DNA of 64,000 bases from assembly GCF_012272835.1 (NCBI RefSeq), contig NZ_JAAWWK010000002.1, positions 1 to 64,000 on the forward strand. The letters run 5' to 3'. This DNA comes from Spongiibacter thalassae (GTDB lineage: Bacteria > Pseudomonadota > Gammaproteobacteria > Pseudomonadales > Spongiibacteraceae). A program made the translations under genes and the position numbers. Each line of letters opens with the position of its first letter. Positions within the stretch are counted from its first letter, which is position 1. This document shows positions 15,871-26,261 of the stretch, piece by piece. Under the pieces are notes generated by a model. It did not search any database and was not told where the DNA came from. It was given only the letters and a program-made list of their open reading frames with translations.

Positions 15871-16920
15871 TTGCGGGTATTGGGACTGGAAAGCTCCTGC
15901 GATGAGACGGGGGTGGCTATCTATGACAGCGAGCGTGGCTTGCTGGCTGACGCCCTGTACAGCCAGGTGGCCCTGCATGCGGACTACGGCGGCGTGGTGC
16001 CAGAGCTGGCGTCCCGCGACCATGTGCGCAAATTATTGCCGCTGATCCGCGAGGTGCTGGCCAAGGCGCAGCTGCAGGGCAGCGACCTCGACGGCGTTGC
16101 CTACACCGCCGGGCCGGGGCTGGCCGGGGCGCTGATGGTGGGGGCCTGCGCAGGCCGGGCAATGGCCTATGGCTGGGGGGTGCCGGCGCTCGCCGTTCAT
16201 CATATGGAAGGTCATTTGCTGGCGCCCATGCTGGAAGGCAATCCCCCTGAATTTCCCTTTATTGCCTTGCTGGTGTCCGGTGGCCACACCCAGTTGGTGC
16301 GGGTCGATGGTATTGGCCAATACCGAATGCTGGGCGAATCGCTGGACGATGCGGCAGGTGAAGCCTTCGACAAGGCGGCAAAAATGCTCAATCTGGGCTA
16401 CCCCGGTGGCCCCCAGCTGGCGCTGGCGGCAGAGTCCGGTGATGTGTCCCGGTTCACCTTTCCCCGGCCGATGGTGAATCGCCCTGGGCTGGATTTCAGT
16501 TTCAGTGGTTTGAAAACCTACACCATGAACACCGTGGCGGAATGTCGGGGTGATGGGGTATTGGCCGAGACCGATCGCAATGACATCGCTGCAGCCTTCC
16601 AGGAAGCCGTGGTGGATACGCTGACGATCAAGTGCCTGCGGGCCTTGAAGCAGGAGCAGCTGAAATCGTTGGTCATTGCCGGTGGCGTGAGCGCCAATCG
16701 CGCCCTGCGGACGCGGCTAGAGCAGCGGCTGGCGACCATCTCCGCGCGGGTATTCTATGCCCGTCAGGCCTTCTGTACCGATAATGGCGCGATGATTGCC
16801 TACGCGGGTTGTCAGCGACTGTTGGCCGGGCAGAGTGAGGGGCTTGCGGTGCAGGTGCGTCCGCGCTGGCCGATGGATGAGCTGGCTGACTTACAGGGTA
16901 ATGGGGGAGCTGCGGAATGA
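15871..16920 (+). CDS. tsaD: tRNA N6-adenosine threonylcarbamoyltransferase TsaD
   Basis: Transfers the threonylcarbamoyl group to A37 of ANN-decoding tRNAs, with TsaB, TsaE and TsaC. 349 residues with an ASKHA fold: N-terminal [16 protein letters not shown], the metal-binding HHMEGH motif, and nucleotide-binding [10 protein letters not shown] and [11 protein letters not shown]. The start is a TTG at 15871, giving the canonical [13 protein letters not shown]; no ATG fits. The gene runs opposite to rpsU and overlaps folB by four bases (ATGA). Confidence 0.96.
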   Translation: MRVLGLESSCDETGVAIYDSERGLLADALYSQVALHADYGGVVPELASRDHVRKLLPLIREVLAKAQLQGSDLDGVAYTAGPGLAGALMVGACAGRAMAYGWGVPALAVHHMEGHLLAPMLEGNPPEFPFIALLVSGGHTQLVRVDGIGQYRMLGESLDDAAGEAFDKAAKMLNLGYPGGPQLALAAESGDVSRFTFPRPMVNRPGLDFSFSGLKTYTMNTVAECRGDGVLAETDRNDIAAAFQEAVVDTLTIKCLRALKQEQLKSLVIAGGVSANRALRTRLEQRLATISARVFYARQAFCTDNGAMIAYAGCQRLLAGQSEGLAVQVRPRWPMDELADLQGNGGAAE

Positions 16921-17288
16921 AGGCGGCGATGGATATTGTCTATGTGCGTGGCCTGCGCATCGATACGCTGATTGGCATTCACGATTTCGAGCGCGAACAC
17001 CGGCAAACGGTCGTGCTCGACCTGGAGCTTGGCTACGACATTCGCGCCGCGGCTGCCAGCGAAGACATTACCTTGACCCTCGACTATCAGGCGATCAGCG
17101 AACGCCTGTTCGACTTTGTGCGCGCCAGCGAGTTTCTGCTGGTGGAAACCCTGGCGGAGCGCTGTGCTGAATTGATTCTGCGGGAGTTTTCCGTGCCCTG
17201 GCTGCGCCTGAGGCTCAGCAAACCAGGTGCGCTGCACTATGCCGACGATGTGGGCATAGTGATCGAACGGGGTGAGCGGAGCGGCTAA
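16917..17288 (+). CDS. folB: Dihydroneopterin aldolase FolB
   Basis: Converts 7,8-dihydroneopterin to 6-hydroxymethyl-dihydropterin and glycolaldehyde in folate synthesis. 123 residues, full length, with [20 protein letters not shown], the active-site region DYQAISERL and [14 protein letters not shown], and a C-terminal SKPGAL. Translation is coupled to tsaD through a four-base overlap. An internal ATG four codons later is an alternative start. In Pseudomonas plsY lies between these two genes and folK follows; neither is present here, so folK must be elsewhere. Confidence 0.93.
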   Translation: MKAAMDIVYVRGLRIDTLIGIHDFEREHRQTVVLDLELGYDIRAAAASEDITLTLDYQAISERLFDFVRASEFLLVETLAERCAELILREFSVPWLRLRLSKPGALHYADDVGIVIERGERSG

Positions 17289-18370
17289 TCTGCCGCCTGC
17301 ATCATTTCTTCCAGGCAGGCCCGGCGTCGCTCGCGCAGAGCCTTGCCCAAGGCCGGGCCGCTCAATCCCTCCGCCGAGAGTTCCGCCGCATTAATCTGGC
17401 CCATGGCAGTCGCGGCGCGCTGCAGGCGTTGCAGCTGGTCAGCGTTGGCTCCCCTCAGCGTGGCGACGGCGACAAAGCCCTCAAGCTGCTCCGGCCGGCG
17501 TAGGTAGTCCAGTTTTTCCAGTAGCGCCAACCACTCCGGTGGCTCGGGTAAAGGCAGTAGTTCGGCGCAGCGAACGGCGAGCAGGCTGGCTGCTTTATTG
17601 GCCTTGAGTCGCTCACACAGCTCGGCGCAGTGTGTGCCACTCAGGGTACTGCAACTCAGTGCAAAGCGTTGATCCAGGGTGAGGCTTTCCGCAGAGGCCC
17701 TGTCGAGCAGTTGCAGCAAGGGCTCATCGAGCTGCTCTGCCCAGTTCGGGTAGAGGGCAGGCAGGGCCTGGCAGCGCATCAATACGCGAAAGAATTCACT
17801 CGGATGGCGCTCGCTCAGCGCCTTGTACAGCTCCGTGCCGATGCGTTCGGGACTGAGGGTGGTCAGTTCACCGCTGAGTGACATGCGGGTCATTAGCGCC
17901 AGGGTTTCGTCGGCGACGCGAAAACCCAGGTGGGCGTAGCGGGCGGCGAAGCGGGCGACCCTGAGTACGCGCAGTGGGTCTTCCTGAAATGCCGGCGACA
18001 CATGGCGCAACAGGCGCTGGTTCAGGTCTTCGCGCCCGCCGTAGGGGTCGATGTAGCGGCCATCGGCGGATTTGGCGATGGCGTTGATGGTCAGGTCGCG
18101 GCGCAGCAGATCTTCTTCCACGGTGACTTCCGGGCCGAAATCGCAGACAAAGCCGTGGTAGCCTTTGCCGGACTTGCGTTCCCGCCGGGCGAGGGCGTAC
18201 TCGTCCTTGCTATCGGGGTGGAGAAAGACAGGAAAGTCCTTGCCCACCTGCTGGAAGCCCTGGTCGAGCAGTTCCTCGGGGCGAGCGCCAACCACCAGCC
18301 AGTCGTGCTCGTGAAAGGGGTAGCCAAGAAGTTCGTCGCGGACCGCGCCGCCGACTAAATAAATCTGCAT
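17285..18370 (-). CDS. cca: CCA-adding tRNA nucleotidyltransferase
   Basis: Adds or repairs the 3' CCA of tRNA. 361 residues: class II nucleotidyltransferase head [12 protein letters not shown], the metal-binding pair HDWLV, the [10 protein letters not shown] motif, and the neck [17 protein letters not shown]. coli Cca is about 50 residues longer and carries an HD phosphohydrolase domain. I see no HD pair in the C-terminal part, so only the nucleotidyltransferase function is expected. It is convergent with folB, overlapping by four bases. Confidence 0.93.
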   Translation of the reverse strand: MQIYLVGGAVRDELLGYPFHEHDWLVVGARPEELLDQGFQQVGKDFPVFLHPDSKDEYALARRERKSGKGYHGFVCDFGPEVTVEEDLLRRDLTINAIAKSADGRYIDPYGGREDLNQRLLRHVSPAFQEDPLRVLRVARFAARYAHLGFRVADETLALMTRMSLSGELTTLSPERIGTELYKALSERHPSEFFRVLMRCQALPALYPNWAEQLDEPLLQLLDRASAESLTLDQRFALSCSTLSGTHCAELCERLKANKAASLLAVRCAELLPLPEPPEWLALLEKLDYLRRPEQLEGFVAVATLRGANADQLQRLQRAATAMGQINAAELSAEGLSGPALGKALRERRRACLEEMMQAAD

Positions 18371-18460
18371 GGAGCTCCGCTTGTCAGAGGTTTCGGGCGA
18401 ACGGAGAGTATACGCGACTCGATGGCGACTCTTCGAGAGGGCGGAGTTGATGGCGGGTAT

Positions 18461-19270
18461 TCAGGCGCAGTCGCAGCGATGTTTCTCGCCACTGTCCATA
18501 TTGAACAGGGTCATGTGACGCCCCCACACACAGCCGCTGTCGAGGGCGATAATATCCTCGCGCCCGGTGCGGCACTCCAGGGCTGCCCAGTGCCCGAACA
18601 GCAGTTTCTCCCGGCGTGGCTGGGCGGTTGGCCACTGGAACCAGGGGCGATAGCCCGCAGGGATGGTCGCGAGGCCTGATTTGAACGCCAGTTCGAGTTT
18701 CCCATCTGCCGCGCAAATACGCATGCGGGTCAGGTGGTTGGTGATGCAGCGCAGGCGCTCATTGCCCTCCAGCTCGTCTTGCCAGCGCAGTGGAGTGTTG
18801 CCATACATCTCGCGGAAAAAATCCGCGCTGTGTTCGCTGCGCAGGGCCTCTTCGACTTCGCGACTCAAGGCCAGTGCCTTGTCGCTGGACCAGTGGGGCG
18901 GGATGCCGGCGTGGCTCATAAGATAGCGGCCGTCGTCGGTGCGCAGCACCAGTGCCTGCTGCTGCAACCAATCCATTAATTCGTCGCAATCCGGGGCATT
19001 CAGCAGGGCTTCCAGGGTCGGGTGGCGGCCGCGTTGGGTGTAGCCCCGAGCCAGGGCAATGCAGTGCAGGTCGTGGTTGCCGAGCGTAATGCGCAGGCTG
19101 TCGCGGATACGGTAGAGAAAGCGCAGGGTGTCGAGGGAGTCGGGGCCGCGATTGACCAGGTCGCCCACCAGCCACAGCTGATCGCGGGCGTGGTCAAACT
19201 CAACCTCGTTTAACAGGCACTGCAGGGGCTTGAGGCAGCCCTGTAAGTCGCCGACGGCGTAACGTGTCAT
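18461..19270 (-). CDS. apaH: Symmetrical bis(5'-nucleosyl)-tetraphosphatase ApaH
   Basis: Hydrolyses Ap4A to two ADP and removes Np4 caps from RNA. 269 residues with the calcineurin-like metal motifs GDLQG, GDLVNRG, GNHD and a later SHAGIPP. It is the last gene of the lptD-surA-pdxA-rsmA-apaG-apaH series, in the same order as E. coli. Start ATG (MTRYAVGDLQGC), seven bases after the apaG stop. Confidence 0.96.
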   Translation of the reverse strand: MTRYAVGDLQGCLKPLQCLLNEVEFDHARDQLWLVGDLVNRGPDSLDTLRFLYRIRDSLRITLGNHDLHCIALARGYTQRGRHPTLEALLNAPDCDELMDWLQQQALVLRTDDGRYLMSHAGIPPHWSSDKALALSREVEEALRSEHSADFFREMYGNTPLRWQDELEGNERLRCITNHLTRMRICAADGKLELAFKSGLATIPAGYRPWFQWPTAQPRREKLLFGHWAALECRTGREDIIALDSGCVWGRHMTLFNMDSGEKHRCDCA

Positions 19271-19276
19271 TGTCGG

Positions 19277-19654
19277 TCAGTGGAGGGCCGAAGGCAGCAC
19301 CAGCGAGAAGACCCCGATGGGTGCAATAAATGGCCGACCGGCGGCGGTAATCATTTCGTAGCTGCCCTCCATAGTGCCCACGGCGGTCGCGATCACGGCG
19401 CCTGAGGTATAAGTAAAGGATTCGCCGGGCTCAATCAGTGGCTGTTTACCAATGACGCCTTCGCCCTGAACTTCCTGCACGTTGTTGTCGCCGTCGGTGA
19501 TAATCCAGTGACGGCTGAGCAGGCGCACGGCCTCGTCGCCGGTATTGCGAATGTCGATGGTGTAGGCAAAGGCATAGCGCGCTTCGGCGGGGTCACTCTG
19601 TTCTGGCAGGTATTGGGTTTCCACCGTGATGTCTACTGGAGCTGTATTGGGCAT
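19277..19654 (-). CDS. apaG: ApaG protein (Co2+/Mg2+ efflux-associated family)
   Basis: 125 residues, the exact length of E. coli ApaG, when started at MPNTAPVDITVET. The frame is open to 19771 inside rsmA, but that extension is non-homologous. It shows the fibronectin-like beta pattern: RYAFAYTIDIRN, LLSRHWIITDGD, VQGEGVIGKQPLIEPGE and FTYTSGAVIAT. The family folds as a small beta sandwich; its biochemical role is not settled. It lies between rsmA and apaH. Confidence 0.93.
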   Translation of the reverse strand: MPNTAPVDITVETQYLPEQSDPAEARYAFAYTIDIRNTGDEAVRLLSRHWIITDGDNNVQEVQGEGVIGKQPLIEPGESFTYTSGAVIATAVGTMEGSYEMITAAGRPFIAPIGVFSLVLPSALH

Positions 19655-19673
19655 TGGAATCCTGATTGCTGGC

Positions 19674-20468
19674 TTACTGTGTTGCTGTGTGGTGTACATG
19701 ATTGGCAATCTGTACAAACTCCGCCAGGCTGAGCCGTTCCGGGCGGCTGCCGGAGTCGATGCCAAGCGCATCGATTTGATCGGCAGAGATTACGCTCTTC
19801 AATGTGTTACGCAAGGTTTTTCGGCGCTGGTTAAAGGCTTCGCGCAGAATATTCTGCAATACCGTGACGTTGTCGGCGGGGCAGGGCAGCTCGCGGTGGG
19901 GTGTCAGCCTGACGATGGCGGACTGCACCTTGGGTCGTGGTGAAAAGCACTCCGGCGGTACCTCGAAAAGTGCGTCGATATGGCAGTAGTACTGGGCCAT
20001 GATGCCCAGGCGGCCATAGGTTTTGCTGCCGGGTTGTGCGGCGAGGCGGTCTACCACTTCCTTTTGCAGCATAAAGTGCATGTCGTCGATGCACTGGTGA
20101 GCAGATAGCAGGTGAAAAATCAGCGGGGTCGAGATGTTGTAAGGCAAGTTGCCGACCACCCGCAAGCGATTGTCTCCGGCCAGGGCGGGAATATCGAACT
20201 TCAGGGCATCGCCCTCGTGCAGGTGGAAATTGTCCTGGTCGCCAAATTTATCCATCAGAATCGGCAGCAGATCCCGGTCCAGTTCAATAACGTCCAGGTG
20301 ACAGCCGCTGTCTACCAGCTCGCTGGTAATCGCGCCCTGGCCGGGGCCGATCTCCAGCAAGCGCTGGTCGGGGCGGGGGCCAATGGCTCGAACGATTCGG
20401 CTGATAATGCCCTGATCGTGCAGAAAATTCTGGCCAAAGCGCTTGCGCGCCCGGTGCTGTTGCGTCAT
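19674..20468 (-). CDS. rsmA: 16S rRNA (adenine1518/1519-N6) dimethyltransferase RsmA (KsgA)
   Basis: Dimethylates two adjacent adenines in helix 45 of 16S rRNA as a late check in 30S assembly. 264 residues with HRARKRFGQNFLHD at the N-terminus, the SAM-binding LEIGPGQGAITSELV, the acidic loop VIELDRDL and the catalytic motif GNLPYNIS. The start is five bases from the pdxA stop, so translation is coupled. Confidence 0.97.
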   Translation of the reverse strand: MTQQHRARKRFGQNFLHDQGIISRIVRAIGPRPDQRLLEIGPGQGAITSELVDSGCHLDVIELDRDLLPILMDKFGDQDNFHLHEGDALKFDIPALAGDNRLRVVGNLPYNISTPLIFHLLSAHQCIDDMHFMLQKEVVDRLAAQPGSKTYGRLGIMAQYYCHIDALFEVPPECFSPRPKVQSAIVRLTPHRELPCPADNVTVLQNILREAFNQRRKTLRNTLKSVISADQIDALGIDSGSRPERLSLAEFVQIANHVHHTATQ

Positions 20469-20473
20469 AGCGA

Positions 20474-21460
20474 TTAATTCCGGCTGTGGTTGGCCATGGA
20501 GATGGCGGCGTTCAGGGCAGTCAACATGCTGCCGACGTCGGCGCGGCCACTGCCGGCGAGGTCGAGGGCAGTGCCGTGATCCACGGAAGTGCGAATGATC
20601 GGCAGGCCAAGGGTGATATTAATGCCCTGACCAAAGCTCTGGTATTTAAGTACTGGCAAGCCCTGGTCGTGGTACATGGCCAGCACAGCGTCGCACTGAT
20701 CCAGGTGTCTGGGCGTAAATGCCGTGTCGGCGGGGAGGGGGCCGATCAGTGTCATGCCCTGCTCGCGCAGGGCGTTAAGACAGGGGATGATAACGTCGAT
20801 TTCTTCCCGCCCCATATGACCGCCTTCGCCGGCGTGGGGGTTGAGGCCGAGCACCATGATGCGCGGTTGTGGCAGGCCAAAGCGCTGTTGCAATTCGCCC
20901 TGCAGAATTTGCAGGGTGCGATTCAGACTTGTATGGGTAATGGCCGTCGGTACGGCGCTCAGCGGAATATGGGTGGTGACCAGGGCCACCCGCATTTTGT
21001 CGCTGGCCAGCATCATCACGACTTTGTCGACACCGCAGCGCTCGGCGAGAAACTCGGTATGGCCGCTGAAGGGAATGCCGGCGTCGTTGATAACAGATTT
21101 CTGCACTGGGCCGGTAAGCATGGCGTTGCAGTCGCCACTCAGGCAGGCGTCGGTGGCGCTGCGCAGGCAGTCGAGCACATAGTGGGCGTTGGCGGTGTCG
21201 AGTTTGCCAGGCTGTGCAGGGCTTGCCAGCTTCTGGTGGAGCACTTTCAGTGACCCCGGCGCCGAGGGGGACGGCGGCAGGGAGACGTCGAAGGGCTCAA
21301 GAATAAGCGGCAGGTTCAGTGCGGTCGCCCGTTGTTGCAGCAGTTGCGGGTCGGCAACGGCGACCAGTTCGGCGGGGTGCTGCTGTTGGGCCAGTTGTAC
21401 CAGTAGTTCAGGGCCTACGCCGGCGGGCTCCCCCGGCGTCACGGCAATGCGCGGTGTCAT
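20474..21460 (-). CDS. pdxA: 4-hydroxythreonine-4-phosphate dehydrogenase PdxA
   Basis: Oxidises 4-phosphohydroxy-L-threonine in the DXP-dependent pyridoxal phosphate pathway. 328 residues with [13 protein letters not shown], the substrate motif GHTEFLAE, the metal-binding His in HAGEGGHMG and [12 protein letters not shown], and [14 protein letters not shown] near the end. It lies three bases after surA and five before rsmA, in the standard operon order. Confidence 0.97.
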   Translation of the reverse strand: MTPRIAVTPGEPAGVGPELLVQLAQQQHPAELVAVADPQLLQQRATALNLPLILEPFDVSLPPSPSAPGSLKVLHQKLASPAQPGKLDTANAHYVLDCLRSATDACLSGDCNAMLTGPVQKSVINDAGIPFSGHTEFLAERCGVDKVVMMLASDKMRVALVTTHIPLSAVPTAITHTSLNRTLQILQGELQQRFGLPQPRIMVLGLNPHAGEGGHMGREEIDVIIPCLNALREQGMTLIGPLPADTAFTPRHLDQCDAVLAMYHDQGLPVLKYQSFGQGINITLGLPIIRTSVDHGTALDLAGSGRADVGSMLTALNAAISMANHSRN

Positions 21461-21463
21461 TAC

Positions 21464-22729
21464 TTAAATTTTGATATCGACATAGGCTTCGCTGCGAATT
21501 TTGCGCAGCCAGATGTCGAGCTCGTCCTGGTATTTGCGTTCGTGAAGCACATTGCGCGCCATGCGCTCACGGAGCTGGTCGCTGACGTCGTGCTGCCGGC
21601 GCTCTACCACTTTAATGATGTGCCAGCCATAGGCTGACTGAACCGGCTCGGTGATGGTGCCAATGTCGGCGTTATCCATCGCTTCCTGGAATTCCGGTAC
21701 CAGCTGGCCGGGTGAGGTCCAGCCCAGGTCGCCGCCTTCCTGGGCGGAGCCGATGTCCTCGGAGTACTCCTTCGCCAGATCGCGGAAGGATTCGCCGTTC
21801 AACGCTCGGCGGCGCAGTTTTTCCGCCAGTGCACGGGTTTCGGCTTCGCTGCGAATCGCCGAGGGTTTGAGCAGAATATGGCTGGCGCGGGTTTGTGCGA
21901 CCAGTTCGTTAAGGCCACGGCTTTCCAGCAGCTGGATAACATGGAAACCACTGGCGCTTTTCAATGGCTCAGAGACGTCACCGTCGCGCATGGTGGGGGC
22001 GACCTTGGCGAACAGCGAGGGCAGGTCGGTTTCCCGGCGCCAGCCGAGGTCGCTGGTGTCAACGCCGGGGGTGGTAATGGCGCTGTATTTGTCGCCCCGT
22101 TTCAGTCGTGCACGGATCGCGAGGGCTTTTTGCTCGGCCTTGGCGCGCTCGCTCTCACTGGCGTCGGAGTCCACCGGAATCAGTACGTGGGCAAAATGAT
22201 ATTCGGGTGCTGTGCGGGCGCGGCCCTCTTCCGACTCCAGGTAATTTTTCACCTCCTGGTCGCTGATTTGGATGCGTTGGTTAACATTGCCCATTTGTAC
22301 CCGCTGCAGAATCATTTCGCGGCGGATTTGTTCGCGCACCGCGCGGTAGGAGGCGCCGCTGTCGAGCAGGGCCTGGCGAAACTGCGACAGCGTCATATTG
22401 TTTTTGGCGGCGACCCGGCTGACCGACTCGTTCAGCTGCTCGTCATCTATGCGCAGGCCCACACGGTTGGCCATTTGCATTTGAATGCTTTCAAGAATCA
22501 GCAGGTCGAGAACTTCCTTGCGCAGTTGTTCTTCTTCGGGGCCCTGTTGACCGGAGCGGGCGATATTGCCTTTGACGGTTTCCACCCTGGCTTGCAACTC
22601 ACTGGCGAGAATAATGTCTTCGTCGACAATGGCGGCAATGCGATCCAGCCATTGGGTCTCGGCCTGGGTACCGAGGCTCAGCAGGCATGTCGCCAGTGCG
22701 AAGAGGATGTGCTTGGGGAATTTAATCAT
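21464..22729 (-). CDS. surA: Periplasmic chaperone / peptidyl-prolyl isomerase SurA
   Basis: Escorts unfolded outer-membrane proteins, including LptD, across the periplasm. About 421 residues: a signal peptide (KHILFALATCLLSLGTQA), the N-terminal chaperone domain (LDRIAAIVDEDIILASEL), two parvulin PPIase domains (around ASHILL and HFAHVLIP), and a C-terminal helix that packs on the N-domain. The ATG at 22729 overlaps the 3' end of lptD by eight bases; an alternative start five codons upstream is also inside lptD. Its client LptD is encoded immediately upstream. Confidence 0.95.
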   Translation of the reverse strand: MIKFPKHILFALATCLLSLGTQAETQWLDRIAAIVDEDIILASELQARVETVKGNIARSGQQGPEEEQLRKEVLDLLILESIQMQMANRVGLRIDDEQLNESVSRVAAKNNMTLSQFRQALLDSGASYRAVREQIRREMILQRVQMGNVNQRIQISDQEVKNYLESEEGRARTAPEYHFAHVLIPVDSDASESERAKAEQKALAIRARLKRGDKYSAITTPGVDTSDLGWRRETDLPSLFAKVAPTMRDGDVSEPLKSASGFHVIQLLESRGLNELVAQTRASHILLKPSAIRSEAETRALAEKLRRRALNGESFRDLAKEYSEDIGSAQEGGDLGWTSPGQLVPEFQEAMDNADIGTITEPVQSAYGWHIIKVVERRQHDVSDQLRERMARNVLHERKYQDELDIWLRKIRSEAYVDIKI

Positions 22730-25106
22730 TTGCTTGGTAACCAAAAATGCTTTCTTGAAGAACGCTTGAGACGGCTGTTCCGAGCCCGCCCAGGCCTTTG
22801 AGTTGGAATTCTATCAACACTGCCGAGTTGGTTTTTGTGTCGCTGATATTAGACTCGGTATCGTCATCGGGTTCCAGTGCCTGCTGGAAAACAAAGCGGG
22901 TCAGCCAGCAGCAGTTCTGGTACTCCGCGCCGATCAGGTTTTCCAGCGGTCGGTTTTCGTCGATATCGTACTGGGTTTTGGCAAACAGATGCCACTGGTT
23001 ATTCAGCGGCATTGACACCGAGGCGTCCGCTTGTTGAACGTCTCGCTCCAGGCCGCCAAACTGGTTGCCCTCACGGCGAAAACTGTAGCCGAGGTTGAGC
23101 AGCATGCCATTGTCGCTGCGTCGATGGTAGCTCAAATTGGTCTGGTTGAGGTTGCCGTGACGGGCGTCGAACAGCAGGTCAGTATTAATGCTGTGGTCGT
23201 CAGTCGGCAGCAGGCGCATTTGTGCAGCGATATCCGAGTTGCTGGATTTGCGCTCCTCATCGCCGGGCAGCTGCACGCGGCCGTCTTCAAAGTAGTACAG
23301 CTGACCGAGGCTGAGGTTGAGAAACTCTCGTCCTTGGTCGTTGTTCAGAAAGCGGCTGCTGACCCCCAGTGCCAGCTGGTCGGCGTCACCCAAGCGGTCG
23401 TGGCCGGTGAAGCGGGTGTCGCGAAACAGCTGTTGGTAGGTAAAGGTCAGTGCGGCGCTGTCGAAGTCCGGGTGGTCGCTCTGGTCGGCGTACTCGGCGC
23501 TGCGATAGAAAATGCGCGGCTCCAGGGTCTGGGTGAGGCTGGTGTCGTTGACGTCCAGCGCGCGCTCAAAGAACAGGCCAGCATCCACGCTGAACTGATT
23601 GCTGTTGGCGGACGGAGTTTCGTCCATGCCGGGCTGGTTGTCGTATTCCAGTTGGTAGGCGACGTGGCGAGATTTCAGTGCCGGTTCGATAAAGCCCCAG
23701 CGCCAGCGCATGGGCAGGCTGGCACCAACCGTGCCGTAAAACCGTTCGCCGGTCACTTTGGTGCCACCGTCGCGGATGGCGTCGCGGTGGTCGAAGCGAC
23801 TGTATTCAAACTCCATTGAGGGTTCGAACTGGAAGTTTCGCGCCGGTGACTGGTAGGTGAAACTCAGCTGGGGCAGTTTCTGATAGGGGTCTTCAACGGC
23901 GGCAATGGTCTGGTATTGCTGCACCTCGAATTTGCCGCTCCAGTTATCGGAAAAGTAGCGCAGCTCCGCCTGTTGGTTGAGGTGGGTGCTGCGTTTGACC
24001 GCGAGGTTGGCCAGGCCAAGGTCGTTAAAGTAGTCGTCGTCGCTCACCTTGGTGTAATCGATATAGGTGTGCCAGTGGTCGTCGATATAACCCTCTTCAC
24101 TCAATCCCAGCAGCCAGCGGTCGTCGTCTTCGCGTTGGTCATTGGGTAAGTAGCTGGAGGTCAGTGCCCACTCCGAGTAGGGGTTGAGGTAGCGAAATTC
24201 CGAGCCAAGTGCTTCGCCGCGCTGTTCGACAAAGCGGGGGGTCAGGGTCAGATCGTAATTGGGGGCCAGATTGAAGTAGTAGGGTACGGCGATGTCCACT
24301 CGGCCGTCGGACAGTCCGAAGGTGGGGAACAGGAAGCCGGTGGCGCGGCGGTCATCGACCGGAAAATTCAGGTACGGGGTATAGAACACCGGGTAATCGT
24401 AGATGCGGATACTGGTGCCACGGGCGACCCCGCGTCCGCTGTCGTAGTCCAGCTCGATGGTGTCGGCGTGGAGCGACCAGGTTTCATTGTCGGGGGTGCA
24501 CTGGGTGTAGCTGGCGTCTTCCAGCTCAAACACGCCAAAGCTGGGTCGGGCGATGCGCCCCGCTGCGCCCCGGGCGCCGGTTTGGTAGCTGAGAATTTCC
24601 GCCTGCTCAAGGCGGCCCAGTCCGCGATTGGTATCCAGTTCGGCCAACTCGCCGCGCAGCATAAAGCCGGGTTGGCGCAGCTGCACCCGGTCGCGCAACA
24701 GGATGGTACTGTCGCTGCGATTGTAGCGGGCATAACCCGCATCGAGGCTGAGGTTGCCCTTGCGCAGCTGCACGTCGCCGCTCATGGTGGCGTTTTCACC
24801 GAGCGATTCAATGGTGTCAGCGGAGACCACCAGCGGCGCTTTGTCAGGAGAAATATCGGCGCCACTCCAGTCCCGGGCCGGCTCCACAAAGCGGCCGTTG
24901 CATCCGGGTGAAAGTTCGCAGGTGGTCTGCGCGGGGAGATAGGCCTGTGGCACCCAGTTCCAGTGCCGGTAGTAGGGCGGCAACTCGGCAGCGTCGATAT
25001 TCAGCTGAGCATCGCTTACGGGGCCGCAGCGTTCAGGGCTGTCAGCTGCGGCATACAGGCTGGCGGCACTCAGAGCGAGCGTTAGAATTGGGCGAAACAC
25101 AGGCAT
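22722..25106 (-). CDS. lptD: LPS-assembly protein LptD
   Basis: Outer-membrane beta barrel that, with LptE, inserts lipopolysaccharide into the outer leaflet. 794 residues: signal peptide, an N-terminal OstA/jellyroll domain (VSADTIESLGENATMSGDVQL), and a long C-terminal barrel rich in alternating aromatic strands. Cysteines near the mature N-terminus and the adjacent pair in YQNCCWLTRF near the end match the inter-domain disulfides needed for function. It heads the minus-strand operon and is divergent from amgK. Confidence 0.96.
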   Translation of the reverse strand: MPVFRPILTLALSAASLYAAADSPERCGPVSDAQLNIDAAELPPYYRHWNWVPQAYLPAQTTCELSPGCNGRFVEPARDWSGADISPDKAPLVVSADTIESLGENATMSGDVQLRKGNLSLDAGYARYNRSDSTILLRDRVQLRQPGFMLRGELAELDTNRGLGRLEQAEILSYQTGARGAAGRIARPSFGVFELEDASYTQCTPDNETWSLHADTIELDYDSGRGVARGTSIRIYDYPVFYTPYLNFPVDDRRATGFLFPTFGLSDGRVDIAVPYYFNLAPNYDLTLTPRFVEQRGEALGSEFRYLNPYSEWALTSSYLPNDQREDDDRWLLGLSEEGYIDDHWHTYIDYTKVSDDDYFNDLGLANLAVKRSTHLNQQAELRYFSDNWSGKFEVQQYQTIAAVEDPYQKLPQLSFTYQSPARNFQFEPSMEFEYSRFDHRDAIRDGGTKVTGERFYGTVGASLPMRWRWGFIEPALKSRHVAYQLEYDNQPGMDETPSANSNQFSVDAGLFFERALDVNDTSLTQTLEPRIFYRSAEYADQSDHPDFDSAALTFTYQQLFRDTRFTGHDRLGDADQLALGVSSRFLNNDQGREFLNLSLGQLYYFEDGRVQLPGDEERKSSNSDIAAQMRLLPTDDHSINTDLLFDARHGNLNQTNLSYHRRSDNGMLLNLGYSFRREGNQFGGLERDVQQADASVSMPLNNQWHLFAKTQYDIDENRPLENLIGAEYQNCCWLTRFVFQQALEPDDDTESNISDTKTNSAVLIEFQLKGLGGLGTAVSSVLQESIFGYQAND

Positions 25107-25220
25107 TCTTATCGGCTATCGGGTGCAAATTTATGGGCGAATTTCGACGAAGGCGAATAATAAAGCATTCTCTGCTAGGATGCCCGTTTCACCGCGATAT
25201 TGACTGAAATTCCTGCCTTC

Positions 25221-26261
25221 ATGAATCGACCTACTGATACTGCCGTTGCCGAACTGCGTCGCTGGAGCCTGCTTCAACTGGGCCTTGCCGACACCCACCC
25301 CGCTGACTTCAGTGTGGTTTCAGGGGATGCCAGCTTTCGCAAGTACTACCGACTGAGTCTGGAGGGGGATATGCACTTTATCGCCGTTCACGCCCCCCCT
25401 GAAAAGGAAAACAACGAGGCTTTTATCGCGGTACAGCAGTTAATGGCCGCCCGGCAATTGCCCGTGCCGGCGCTGTTGGGCTGGGATCTGGAGCGCGGCT
25501 TTCTGCTGCAGGAGGATTTTGGCGATCGTCTGCTGAGACCGGTGTTGACCGATGTGTCGGCGGCGGATCGATACTATCGCGTGGCCTTTGACAGTCTGGT
25601 GGCCATGCAGCAAGTGCCGGTGGATAGCGGGCAATTGCCGGACTACGACCACCAGCGGCTGATTGATGAAATGGCGCTGTTTCCCCAGTGGTTTGTCAAA
25701 GGCTTGCTGAACTATGAGCTGGACGACGCTGAGTACAGAATACTGGCGGAATTGTTCAATGCGCTGAGCCAACGGGCGCAGGCTCAGCCCCAGGGTTTTG
25801 TGCACCGGGACTTCCATAGCCGGAATATTATGCTGCTGCCGGAGGGTCGCCTCGGGCTGATCGACTTTCAGGATGCCCTGCGCGGACCGCTGACCTACGA
25901 TCTGGTGTCACTGTTGCGCGATTGTTACGTTAGCTGGCCCCGGCAACAGGTCGCGGATTGGGCGCTGGAATGCCGTCGGAAGATGGCCGACGCCGGTGTC
26001 GCGGTGCCTGACGCCGACACCTTTATGGTGGATTTCGACTGGATGGGCCTGCAGCGCCACATCAAGGTACTGGGGATTTTCGCCCGCTTGCAGTTGCGCG
26101 ATGGCAAGTCGACCTATCTGAACGACCTCCCCCTGGTGATCGCCTACACCTTGGCGGTGGCGAGGCAATATCCCGAATGCGCGGCCTTCGTCGCCTTGTT
26201 TGAGCAGCGACTGTTGCCCCTCGCGGAGCAGCAGTCCTGGTACCGCGAGGTCGCGTTGTGA
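25221..26261 (+). CDS. amgK: N-acetylmuramate/N-acetylglucosamine anomeric kinase AmgK
   Basis: Phosphorylates recycled MurNAc at C1, the first step of the bypass that returns wall sugar directly to UDP-MurNAc. About 346 residues of aminoglycoside-phosphotransferase fold: VVSGDASFRKYYRL (nucleotide loop), the catalytic GFVHRDFHSRNIMLL, and the metal site LIDFQDALRGPLTYDL. The ATG at 25221 is preferred to an upstream TTG at 25200, although neither has a clear ribosome site. Next to lptD (divergent) and overlapping murU by four bases, as in Pseudomonas. Confidence 0.93.
   Translation: MNRPTDTAVAELRRWSLLQLGLADTHPADFSVVSGDASFRKYYRLSLEGDMHFIAVHAPPEKENNEAFIAVQQLMAARQLPVPALLGWDLERGFLLQEDFGDRLLRPVLTDVSAADRYYRVAFDSLVAMQQVPVDSGQLPDYDHQRLIDEMALFPQWFVKGLLNYELDDAEYRILAELFNALSQRAQAQPQGFVHRDFHSRNIMLLPEGRLGLIDFQDALRGPLTYDLVSLLRDCYVSWPRQQVADWALECRRKMADAGVAVPDADTFMVDFDWMGLQRHIKVLGIFARLQLRDGKSTYLNDLPLVIAYTLAVARQYPECAAFVALFEQRLLPLAEQQSWYREVAL

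Noticed and set aside
19655-19771. Longer start for apaG inside rsmA
   Set aside because: The extra 39 residues have no ApaG similarity; the later ATG gives the exact family length.
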